Of a DNA stretch of 64,000 bases, positions 34,387 through 46,200 are shown one piece after another. The notes under the pieces were generated by a model, which saw only the letters and a list, made by a program, of their open reading frames with translations, searched no databases and had not been told where the DNA came from. This DNA comes from Ciona intestinalis. Taxonomy: Eukaryota > Chordata > Ascidiacea > Phlebobranchia > Cionidae. The translations under genes were made by a program, and so were the position numbers. Numbering within the stretch: position 1 is the stretch's first letter; every line of letters begins with the position of its first letter. The stretch is from NCBI RefSeq assembly GCF_000224145.3, contig NW_004190427.2, forward strand, positions 123,778-187,777. Reading direction: 5' to 3'.

Positions 34387-36578
34387 TTAGTAAACCTATA
34401 CAATCTATAGATCTTAATGGAAATACGGTGTTACAATATACGTTGCACTAACATAACAAAACCACATAAAGGATAAACCTGATATGAGTAGATTACCACC
34501 TAAAATCAAGAGTTCTGTCCCGGCGTGGGCGAAAAACAGATCTTACGTCATCGTTTTACATAACCGTGTCTCTACTCCTTTTGAAACAGAACTTTACTTT
34601 TTACCTTCGAAACACTAAACGTCGATTTTTCTTTTTACCAACTAAAACGTTTTAACAAAGAGTTAGTTTTTTTTCCTTTCTTCAGAAAAAACAACCTGTT
34701 CTGTATCGTTTACTTTGCCGTCTCAATGAAAACCGGACGGCGTTATCCGAGTAATGAAAGAGAAATTGCCCGAGGCGCACCAAGCTTCGTTGCCGATATC
34801 AGCAGCTCGACCCATGAGCACCACGCTCACGTTTATGGCTTTTAAAATATAAGTGAATTGGACATCTAAGCAATGGATGGGTAGCACACCTTGCGCGTGT
34901 GCACTGCGTGGTAAGGTAGCACTTTGTGGCCAATAGCACGCGTGGGGAATGATACAGTATTATACAGTGGCGATTGAAGAACAAGTTTTGCCACTTTTAG
35001 ACCATGATTAGACTATAGAGCCTCCAGATAAAACATAACCACGGCAGACATAGGCTTTAATAAAACGGTTTCAAGCGTATGACATTAAGTTTTTTTTTTA
35101 TATTAAGACTATGTATGTTTTTTTAATTAATTTTCTAATGGTCGATTTTGAATTGCCGGTTATACAAAACAGTTACTGTTCAACCTTAGTTTATATAAGT
35201 ACGCAGAACGTAATGCAATTCGACCATACGCGTAAAAGCATTATCACACCGGTTTAAATGTTCACCAAAATATAGTAAACTTTTAAATTCTTATGGTTGT
35301 TGCCCTGTAATATAAGCACAGACACAGAAACCGTTCGACTAAAAACCCTCTGCTTTATAGATTGAAGTAGATTCTAAACAAAAAATAGGTGCAAAAAAAG
35401 TTTTCGCATCTTTAAAAAATACACACTTCTAGATGTGCGACCTGCACATTGCTCTGTGTTTTTGTCAATTATGCCAGTCTGTATGTAGTCCAAGCATCAT
35501 AATGCACAGGTGGGTATATTTGGTAAAACAAATATTACCATACGAAATAGCATTCAGGTCAACGATACGTGTCGCACATGTAACTGTACATTTCAAAACA
35601 AATAGCTCAATCTAAAGATGTGCACTGTTGTTCGCACATTGTACCAAAAACGAAACATCGTGTCTTATGGTCTTACGACGCGTGCCAGAATACACGTGTG
35701 AGAAAAACACAACGCCCATAAAACAGAACACACGGAAATTTTAAAACCAACACTGCGTCACACTCTGACCTCATAATCAGTGATCCGTGTTTTCCACGTC
35801 CGATTTAGACCCTCGAAAATTCCGCTTGGAAAATTTCCGTTTTGGAAACTCGTCTTTGTAGTAACAGAAGCTCTTGGCAGAGAAAGTTCGGAAACCGCTA
35901 ACTGGCAACGAGACGTATCTTTATGGGAAGTTTTATTGGTTCGTTTTATGCGGCAGTCACAGGGCGTGAAAATTCTATAGTTTGAATTCGCTACTCCAAT
36001 CGACGAGTGGCCACGCGCGCTAAACACGAGAGGGCATTAGAGCACGCTTCTTGAAAATCTTTCGATGCCGCCAAAATAAACATTTTACCCATCCAGTTCA
36101 ATTTTAAGCACTGCACAGACGCATTGAAAATTGTTTTACCATTTAACTAAGTGTTTAAAATACACAAACCGAAACTACAAATCTCTACGTTAAACATTGT
36201 TTTTTTTTTGATTTTCGTAAAAAAACGCAAATTACACAAATGAGATTGCTAAATTTAAAATTTAAACTAATTCACAAAATTTTACTGTTTGCGTATAGAC
36301 AAATTCAAAACAAGATCTGTATTACAAAACTACATGAAAATATATTACTATAGCAATTCGATTCGCGAGACACTAAGATTTTTTATAACTCGTTACGGTA
36401 ATAAAACCTTCTAAACAAAACGGTGGAATAAGTAATAAACCACTTCGGCAAAACCAATATTATTTCAGTCCGTTACTTTGAACAATATCTTTTCGTTGGA
36501 TATTAAAACAGCAGAATATACTTCGGCGAAATTAAAACTTGACTTTTGTTTAGATAAAATGCCTACAGGTAAATCGTG

Positions 36579-36765
36579 GCGTGTAGGGGAGAGGAGACAT
36601 TTTTAGCACATAATATCCAAATATCCTGATCGTGTTTTATACAATTAACAACGGTCTGTGGGACTCGTAAGGATTTGTAATTCTTGAATGTTCTTTGTTT
36701 ATTGCTAAATTGGACAAGGGAATTTAATGAAAAGGTATCCCATCTTCCCCCATTTTCTACCATAT
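36579..36765 (+). mobile_element. MITE, intergenic
   Basis: Left end GTGTAGGGGAGAGGAGACAT, interior CACATAATATCCAAATATCC, right end CATCTTCCCCCATTTTCTAC. Confidence 0.75.
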
Positions 36766-38140
36766 TTTAGTTAGGGCTAATATAAAAACGTAAAGCCTCA
36801 TTGCAAAACGGAAGCTCTTTTTTGTATAATACGCCAAAACCACCTTCGTTTGCTACATTCGTACCGTGGTTTGAACAGTCCCAGCCCCAAATAAAGAGGC
36901 AGCTCACATGTACCCCTGATATGCAGGAATGTCACCTTCGACCTTCAACGTTATTTGTCTGCTGTGTTTACTTTCTAGCTTAGCGAGTATTGCAACAGGT
37001 TGCGGCCATTGGGTCACAGACCGCTATGGTTCATAAGTAAAGCCGGCTGTCGTTATATTTCTGCGGTGGGAAAGTTACATATTCTCAACAATTTGTCACA
37101 TTTTCGCAAAAATAGTTTTAAAAAGTCATTCTAAAAAAAACACCATTTTTTTATACCCTATATACTTCATGGTAAATATATTCACAGTCTATTAACTGAC
37201 AAAGCTTTTTATATATTTTTGTAGACAACTTTAAACAATTGGGCCATATTTAAAGACGGCAATAAAACGACGGCAAACGATGCATATGATAATTGTTGAA
37301 ATATAAATTTCCCATGTATTCGCTGCGTATACATTAAAAATGGAGGTTAACGATTAGTTTCTGCTACAATCAAAGTGCCTGCCAAAAGGTAAACGGAAAA
37401 GTCCAAAATTTAAAACGCAACATATTGACCAGAAATTATCTGACATTTATGCCCTTAAATTGTTGTGTGTTTTATTAACACCAGAAAATTCTAACATTTT
37501 TTACTTTTTAAATAGATTTAATTTCGCTTGCGACGTTATTACGTGTTGGGTTGTGGGGTCCACGGGTTAAAATTACTCGAAAAGTTTTTCACCGAATACA
37601 GCTTTTCCTTTTCGGGATCGAGTTTCAAGTGTCTCACTTCCACGCCGACCGTGGGCCTGAGCGTCTCTGCCTCGACCGGTGGTGTATTACTGTATGGGTG
37701 GCGGGGTATTGCGTTGCTAACTCAGCACAATGCGTTGTTGTACTTGCAGGTGAGGATAGGCGTGTGTATCTCATGAGTTTGGGAATTGGATACTTTTTGT
37801 GCGCGCAGATACGAAAGGTGAATTTTAATCGCTTCCCATTTAAAAGCGAAAATAGGTCAGACTATATTTTGTGTAGTTTTGCGGGTTGTATATAGTGGAT
37901 CTAATTTTAATTTGTATGTGCTGTTAAAATCTTTAGCACACGAAACGCCGTTACCGTGCCAAATGAAACTAATTGCTTCTGTACTTAGCACTAACTGTAT
38001 CTTGTTACAGTTTCAAAATATCAAAGCTGCAAAAAGCGTTAAATGTTTTGCACTAAACGTTTGTGGTTTGAACCAAAACGCCATTTTCTGCCTAAGATCA
38101 GATATAACATTAAAAATGCAAAGATATATAATCAACCCAT

Positions 38141-38313
38141 ATATAGTAGGATGGGTAGGAAAAAAAACATTTTAAATTTTCTTTTCTTGCTGCATTCTAA
38201 AGAAATATAACCCCCGCGACTCCAAAATTGCGTTGTTAATTTTTTAAAACATATTGTTCAAGGAAAATTGAATGTAGGTGCTAATGGTATATCCCATCTT
38301 ACCCCATACTATC
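38141..38313 (-). mobile_element. MITE, intergenic, diverged
   Basis: Left end TATATAGTAGGATGGGTAGG and right end CCCATCTTACCCCATACTAT; the middle is short and eroded. Confidence 0.6.
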
Positions 38314-40190
38314 ATACAATTATTTGTCGTATTCCCTTTTCTGGTTGGACGAAATATCTACGCTCCGACCAAACAACGTAATATAAAACAGAATTTCCAT
38401 TTTAAAACAATTTTGCAAGTTTTTGAAAGTTGTTTAAGAAACCAAAAAACTATACCAATATTTGCACAAATTTCTCGGAATATGAAAATAATTGATGTGG
38501 CTGCTGGTGGAGAAGCGTTTACGTTACGCATTGTTCCGCACGGAGGAAAAAGTCAAACAAATATTTTATGCGCTAACAATATCGGTTACAAATTCGTTGT
38601 TTTTCTACAAGTTCAGCAGTCTAGGCAAAGTCGCTGATGGGATAAGATAGCTCTTGTTAAACTGTCACACGTAGCTTAGCTTACATATCCGTAAAGAATT
38701 CGCCTTTTCGGCAGATAAATGAACGTGTTTTGGTCTCAGTTTATTTTGAGACTATTTTTTGGAGAAAAACGAAGCAGTTTAAAAACGAGTAAGCAAAGGA
38801 AAGTTTGGTTTATAATTTGGAAAAGCTTGATCAGATATAAATGTCCGCAAAAAATCTGACAAGAATAAAGCATAATAAAAAAATTAATGTATTTGGGCTT
38901 AGTTTAAAATGCATTTACGCAAAAAGGTTACTTTAAATAAAAAAATAACGTTTTTGATTTTTATTATTACTATATCCTTTTATAAATTTCTGTTTTGATC
39001 TAAAAACTTTTTTCCTTTTATATATGTAATTATTTTCGAGAGTAAACGCGAAATAGTCGTTTTATGTGCCGTGTGTACGATGGTTGAAAGACAGGTTTGT
39101 CTTATTAAAAAAATGTCAGTTGGCGAAAATAGAACACATGTTAAAAAAGCACTGTTTTTTATTGTTTTGTATTGTATGAGGTGGATTCGCTTAAGATGTT
39201 TTCAAATTAAGAATATTTTCCATAAAAAACGTGTTTTCAAGATACGCAATAAACTGACTTATTATTCAGTTGTTATGCTATGGCTTTAGATGCTGCTTTT
39301 GTTGGCACAATTTTTGTTTTTTTGTTGCTTTGAAATTGGTATTTAGTTAACTTTACTTTTCTTCGTTTACATTCGTTTTCCACTTCATGTTGTCCTTAAA
39401 TTTAACCCCAAGTTTCAATTTAAACGTATTGGGTTCTTAATCATTCTGCTCTGTCGGTTTAATTTCAATGTGAATTCGAACTATGGCTGAAAATGGAGTC
39501 TTCGTGAAGTTTCTATTTATCAGTTTTACTAAAATTCACTTTAAAATTGATACAAGTGCTGCGTCGGTGGTTAGACTATGGGGCGCCGTAGTCAAGTTGA
39601 TTAATAGAATAAGTGCGAACTGAATTGCTTAACCGCTGTATATTCAAAATGGCGGCGCGACCACTTTCACTTGCCGAGTGAATTTGCGATATTGAATTAG
39701 CGCTTCACGCTTGTCAGTGCGGTTTCAGTTATTGCGGGATAAAATTTCTGGTAAAAATTATACGATGAAGGGCGCAGTTGGTTAACGCTGCCTGTGAGGA
39801 CCGAATGGGACGCATATTTTGAAATCCTCATGCGCCCTGTCGAGTAGACACTCGTTTTCATTGCAATGCGGAATAAAATTCGATTTTAAATGTTTTTGCT
39901 GCTTTTCGATTTACCTTTTTGTAGGGGGGGTATAAGGGCGACAGGAAATTAACAGACCACAAACAAGCAACATATGCGCGTGTATTTATAACCTTAAACG
40001 CCGAGCCGGGTGTGGTTTTAAATCTGCATTCCATTTTTGACTGTAATTTCTGAAGCTAATCTAGTTTTTTAATTAAATTTTAAGCTAAACTACTTTTTCA
40101 TTTTGCTTTCCGACTGTTTTACAGCTATTTTATCATCAAATACTGTACCAAACAATTTAAGACAGTTTTAGATTAATTTTCTCTGTCCAT

Positions 40191-43037
40191 ATGGAAGGAG
40201 TGGTGGCATACCCGGTTACAGAAAAAGGAGCCCGAAAACCGAAATGTGCAAGGTGTCGAAACCACGGCGTAATATCTTGGTTGAAAGGCCATAAGCGAAG
40301 GTGTCCGCACCGTGAGTGTACGTGCGCTAAATGCAATCTTATAGCAGAACGCCAGAGAGTAATGGCGGCCCAGGTAACTTATATGTGGTGACTTTTCAAT
40401 TTTGTTTTAACATTCTGTTAATTCTGCTAGCGAGCATGAAGTGTATTTCCGACGTTCCGTCTGCACAATACATTTTTAATTTCCAGGTCGCCTTGAAGCG
40501 GCAACAAGCGGCAGAAGATGCTATAGCTCTCGGTTTAAAATTAGCGGCTGAATCTTCGCATGATGACGTCACCGATGACGTCCTAGGTTTATCATCGCCA
40601 GAAAGGACCAGCGATGGAGAGGGAAGAAATGATCCAAAAAAGACACCGAAAAATACGATAAAAAACGGTCAGTATTAAATCACTGTTTGTATAGTACGGT
40701 AAGGGAAGATGGGACACCTTTTTATTCTATTTTCTCTTTCCATTTGGTAGTAAACAAAGAACTCTCAAAGAACTATAGAACCGTATTTTTGCGACTACTG
40801 TATAGATCGTTGTTGGTTGTCTAAAACTTTCAACAAAAAAAACAAATTTTAGAAATATTTCTATTGCAATATTATTAACTACTCAGAAAGACAAATGACT
40901 TTCCGAATTCCCTTTACCTAACCATGGGTGCCATGGACCTCACATTGAGAAGCATTGCTTTATGTATTTGTCTATGTTCAATCTGTACGCGCAATGTAAC
41001 TGTACACCAAGTCGGACACGGAGTAATTCATAATCCCTTGCAGAACGCAAACCCGCATTCAGTTTAACTTGGTAAATTATATCTGGACAAGCGATCTTAC
41101 TCACCAGTCGCCAGCGGATGCCTTGTTTTAACAACCCTATTATCAGATCATGCTTTGCTATTTGTGGCCGCTGTCGATTTCTATCTGTTTTGTTTGGAAA
41201 CGCACGGACAAATTGCATTAGCCGTTTGCGGTGAACCGCGTGTGCATAATATATGCATGTTTTGTTTGCGCTTGCGGATCGGTTACACGCAATATGTTAG
41301 GAGGGGCCGAAAAACTATACAAACTACACGTTAGGGAAACCGAATAGACCTATTTCTGGCAAAGGACACAAAGGGTTCAGGTTTTCGACATAACAATGTC
41401 TAATCGCGTTACGCTGGTTTCTAGGGACAAAATGAACGCGAATTTGTTTCCAAACTCGCGCTGACTTATGTTACAAGGAAACCCCTCGTTGTAAGGCTAT
41501 TAACTGGTAACTTGTACGACGACAGGGGATACATGGACCAGTACAAGCTAATCGCTGATCCCATGCCAATTTTTGACCGGGTCAAGTTGCTGGGTCGGAA
41601 AAGGTCAAGTGTACCCCTTGTCCCGGACGGTGTCAGGTGATAGGGGTACGGTCGGCTGGCACCAATCATTAGACAGCGCTTAAATGATGATTTGTACTGC
41701 TTCATAATTTACACAGACGTCTGCAGCCTACACGCGATCGGGCAGTCGCCGGCCAATGTATCTTTACTCATTCTGACGTGTTGCGGGTCAGGTTTAAACC
41801 GGTTTAGTGCTGAATGGACACGGGAACGTCAAAACGTAGCGGCCCGGTTGATCGCTCGCCTGACCTTCGGTAACGCTGCCTGATGCCGCTTACGAGTTAT
41901 TGTGACTAATGAGGTTTGCGCAATTATGTGAATGTATCACCCCTGATGTTCGTTGAGATAACACCACCAAACTTAGTCCGGAAAGCACGGGGTGACTAAG
42001 TGAATTTATTCGAATTACAATCGGTAGTGGTCGATCATAATTGATGTATTACCTAAATTTCAGACTCTAAAGACACGTCAATCAAGAAAAGTATAAAATC
42101 ACTCTCGGCAAAACCGAATTTTCGCCAAGGGAGGTCTAACTCGAATGATGATGGACCGACCAAGCTAGGTTCAGTCGATTCGGCAAGAATTGCAGCGAAA
42201 AAACTGGACGTGAACAACGCTATTGCATCAGCGTTCCGGCCTGGTCGACTGACTAAAGACGAGATACTGGAGCGACTTTTTCCGGAGCAAAAGGACACGA
42301 CAAGACAACTCGTTTTACAAGGGTGCAGTGGGGACTTGGTCAAGGCAATTGAACACTTTTTATCTGCTGAAGAACGACCACGAAAAAAACGAAAACTTTC
42401 GGGGATTGAGAGAAGTGGATTTGAAGATGAAAATAAACGTAAAGTGGGGATAGATGGGAGGAATGATAGAACTTCTGAGGTTGCTACAGCCCCGTCGGAT
42501 ACCGGTACAACAGATGAGAGCGATTATTGCATAGAGATTGATGGCTCCGTTTCCGATGGTGGAGAGCCAAAAATTCCAAGCAATAAAATTGAAGAGAAAG
42601 TTGAAGGAAAGCCCATGGAGTCAAACGACAGAAGTCGTCACAGTTTAGAAGACAAGTCAAAATGTGAGGTACATTCTCCGAACAAAGTTTGTGGTGAAAA
42701 AACTTTTCCAAAATTAACTTTGACGGGAAATATTGATCAAAATCCGAACTTACATGCAGTGGAGTTGCAGAAATACGCCGCTCAGGTTCCAGTTTTCCCT
42801 TATAGCTTCCCGGGCATGCTACAATGCCGCAACCCCGCATTACCACCTTATATAAGCTACTGCAACAGTGATACACGAATCCGAAGGATGAATTCTTGTC
42901 ACCCAAACAACAGGGGCCTCCTGTTCAATATACCATCGTGTTTCCCAGACCGCTGCGCAGTAAATTACACATCACCCTTTACGCATTACCGAAAGACTTT
43001 AGCACGAGGCTTTGCTAAAACCGAAGACTGGCCTTAA
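40191..43037 (+). CDS. DMRT transcription factor with DM and DMA domains (DMRTA/DMRT3 class)
   Basis: Three exons: 40191..40373, 40487..40667, 42064..43037 (1338 nt, 445 aa). The DM zinc-module residues are all present: Cys19, Cys22, His25, His34, Cys38, Cys43, Cys45 and Cys48, in [20 protein letters not shown] and the following [15 protein letters not shown] and [15 protein letters not shown] form the recognition-helix tail across the exon 1-2 junction. Residues ~179-224 match the DMA (CUE-like) domain: [20 protein letters not shown], then [18 protein letters not shown]. The rest is a polar linker with a basic patch ([10 protein letters not shown]), a likely nuclear signal. Presence of DMA places it in the DMRTA/DMRT3/4/5 group rather than DMRT1/2. 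It binds DNA in the nucleus. Ciona DMRT genes act in anterior neural development (literature memory); assignment to a named Ciona gene is not certain. Confidence 0.88.
40689..40829 (-). mobile_element. MITE, truncated, in DMRT intron 2
   Basis: Good left end (TATAGTACGGTAAGGGAAGA) 22 bases after exon 2. The right third is missing after GTTGTTGGTTGTCTAAAAC. Confidence 0.75.
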
Positions 43038-43232
43038 AGAGACAGAAATCTGAACCGCCATTTTTATTCTTCACCGAACAGTATAAATATTTTGTACTTC
43101 AATTTTTCCAATCAACTGTTAGATAAGTGCCCTTATAATCCGTTATACGCATTCGGGTCTTTAGTTTTGTATAAGTGGCGGATATAGCGACAGCCGCATG
43201 TTTATAAAAACAGTTCCAAAACGCAGTAAATC

Positions 43233-46200
43233 TCAAAGCTCTGTATGCCTTCCGCTTTGTTCATCTAAAATAGAGACATACTCACTATCACAGCCGCAGC
43301 AACCTATAGAAAAAAGGTCACAAAACATACCTTGTACCGACTCTGTTACTTTATCCGCTTCACCCAAATCAAGCACCAACGTAGCGCTTGCATTTGGTAC
43401 AAGCGTGACGTCAAATTCGACTACGTCACTAGCTGGATCACTTTCGGCGGGAAATACGTCATAACCGAGTGTTGTTTTCGTCACAAGTGCTTCAGATGGT
43501 TCAGTAGCCGTCAACGAAACAGTCCCGTTGTTGTAAGTCACACCAAACGCTGTCGGGAACGGTTATTGTTATAGTATGGTGGGGGAAGATGGGACACTTT
43601 TCGTTTAGTTTTCTCTTTTCATTTTGTAGTAAATAAAGAACATTCAAAGAATTGTGAAACCGTATCTTCACGTCTTTTACAGAACGTTGTTAATTGTTTA
43701 AAACACGATCAGGCTATTTGGATATCATGTGTGAAGGGTGTCCCATCTTCTCCCATCCTACTATATTAAAAAACTATAACGTACCTTCTGTAACTTTTTT
43801 GTCTCCTAAACCAGAAAGACTGAAACTTCTGGAGCATCCTTGGTGCCCTAAGTTAGCCATGCCAATTACGATACGTGTGTCCGACTTTAACCCAACAGTG
43901 AAGCAGTCTTCGGTATTCGTCCATTGCTTGGTAATGGCATAGGTGTCTAGATTCAACAAGAAATGTATAGTAGCGTGGGGAAAGGTGCGACACATTTTCA
44001 TTCTATTTACTGGTCCTATTTGGTAGAAAACAAAAAATATTAAAAGAATTGTCACGACCTCCATAGACCGCTGTTAATTGTTTAAAACACGATTAGGTTA
44101 TTAGGATTCTATGTGCTAAAGGCGTCCCATCTTACACTACACAATTGTATTAAACAGAAAAAATGTTTAAGACTATATTGCGCAAAATTCTTGACCCTTT
44201 AGCGCTACCTCGAGGACAAATACAAAAGCGATAAAACATGACCAATTTTGCCCCACCCTATACCACACAAACCTATGCATAAACTATTTTTATTATTTGG
44301 TTAAATTTCAACGCGCTAAAACAAAAACAAGGGTTAAACAAACATAAAATTAATAATAAAAATAACAAAATAAAACTTCAAAAGTAAATTTTATTGTAAA
44401 ATACTAACGTTCATTCAGGTATGGTAAGAATGTTTTGAATGCAACCAGAATCTGCTTCGGTTTGCTGAATCTATCCACCAATCCATCACATGCCATGGAC
44501 CATACATGGTCTACTAGTCGGGTGTATATGGATTGTGTGAAGGTGTGTGAATATTGCAGGAACAAGTTGGCCAGCAATCTTACTCCTGTAGGTACAAAAT
44601 ATAATAGAGAGGGGAAAGATGGGACACCCTTTTATTCTGTTTTCCCGTCCCTTTTGGTAGTACACAAAGAACTATTAAAGAATTAAAAAGCCTAGTTGAT
44701 AATTCTTAAAGTGCGATTAGGAAATATTTGATATTGTGAGATATTCGTATCCATCGTAGATAAGGTTTGCAAACGAACATTTCTCTCAATATATAGTAGG
44801 GTAGGGGAATACGGGACACCTATATAGCGCATAACACCCAAATATCCTGATTGTGTTTTAAGCAATTAACAACAGTCCATTGGAGTCGTAAGGATACGGT
44901 TTCATAATTCTTTGGGTGTTCTTTGTGTACTACCACATGGTACCAGAAACTACAGTGAAAAGGTGTCTCATCTTCCCCCACTCTACTATATAGGCCTACA
45001 TCCGTTCTTCCTTTTTTGACAGCCAATCCCATCTACTTACCTACAATGGGCGACTGACACATCGCATTCGATAAGTCTTCTGGTTTCTTATTTAATTCGC
45101 CGTAAAGTTTAGAGTAACATGTTTTTAAGTCCCCAGAAAATTGGACGCCGTTGTTAACCAGTTCCGCTTCAGCGGTCATGCCGAATGACGTCACGACGAT
45201 CGGCTTCTTTGGCCAGGAAGATGGGACGGTAGCCTGATAAATATTATACATTTTAAAGTATAGCCTACAAACTTAATTAAATGAATATAACTTTCTTTAT
45301 CTTTGCGTGGCCAAAAAATGACAGTCGTTATAACACGAGTGTTTATTCCAAACACTTCGTGTCAACTTACGAGTTACCACATTTGTGTTACACTTTTATA
45401 ATCTTAACTCATGTAACGTTATGGATGGCTGTTTTAGTCTGTATGAATGACAATTCGGGCAACCCATTAAGTACCTTGCACAAGAACACATACGCCGACA
45501 ACGGTAGCAGAGACAAGCCTTGAACGCGTAACCTCTTGCAAGTGTGCTACGACGCTACGTCAATGGAAACCGTGGTTTATTTCCAATTATATTTGATTTT
45601 TTACAGTAAAGCTTAAATACCTGCAGAATTTGTCGAAAACCTTGTATTTGTCGTTCAATCTCTTTCAGTGATTGCCCATTATCGTTAATATGAATACTCC
45701 ATGAGTAAATGGCGTCGTACGTGTCACGGTCTTTAACTAAAACATATAACAATATCAGTATTTGAGCCTCATTTGCGGAAAGTGTTTAATTTATGTTAAA
45801 CTGCGATTTTTTAGAACACCGTTTAATATGTAGAAAATCAAGCGTGAAACACGTTACGGAGCAAATCAACGTGACTACAACCCGAAAACAGTTCCGTTTA
45901 ATACTTAAAAATTGGAAATGTAGATTTAGCTCAGTGAGGACTATTTTTTGAACAGTCATGAAAAAGATTTCAGTTTCCAAAGTTAACTAAACCTATTAGG
46001 TATTTACCACAACAGTCAATTAAAAGTTACGTTTATTTGGTCAAATTAAAAGGGCTCCCGGATAGGCTTTTTCAACGAAAACATATCGGTAAATTGCATT
46101 GTTAAAATTAAACCACAACCAATACCTATTTCTTCCACGTATGGTTTCGCAGCTATCGGGCTGCTGGTCCCTGGTGCAAAAATCTTGTGTCTGTCCATAG

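Larger units (their letters stand above)
33421..40190. other. Intergenic between divergent genes, likely regulatory space of the DMRT gene
   Basis: 6.8 kb without a supportable coding region. It is head to head between the O-fucosyltransferase-like gene and DMRT and is the longest spacer in the window. It includes MITEs at 34191-34386, 36579-36765 and 38141-38313 and a tRNA-like hairpin at 39770. A developmental transcription factor often has large upstream control regions, but no specific binding sites were assigned. Confidence 0.45.

Noticed and set aside
37528..37895. Two overlapping plus-strand ORFs (82 and 114 aa)
   Set aside because: No recognisable family, no splice partners and no conserved composition. 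Overlapping frames of similar length argue against coding.
42484..42906. 140-aa minus-strand ORF within DMRT exon 3
   Set aside because: Antisense shadow of a well-supported coding exon; composition is not protein-like.
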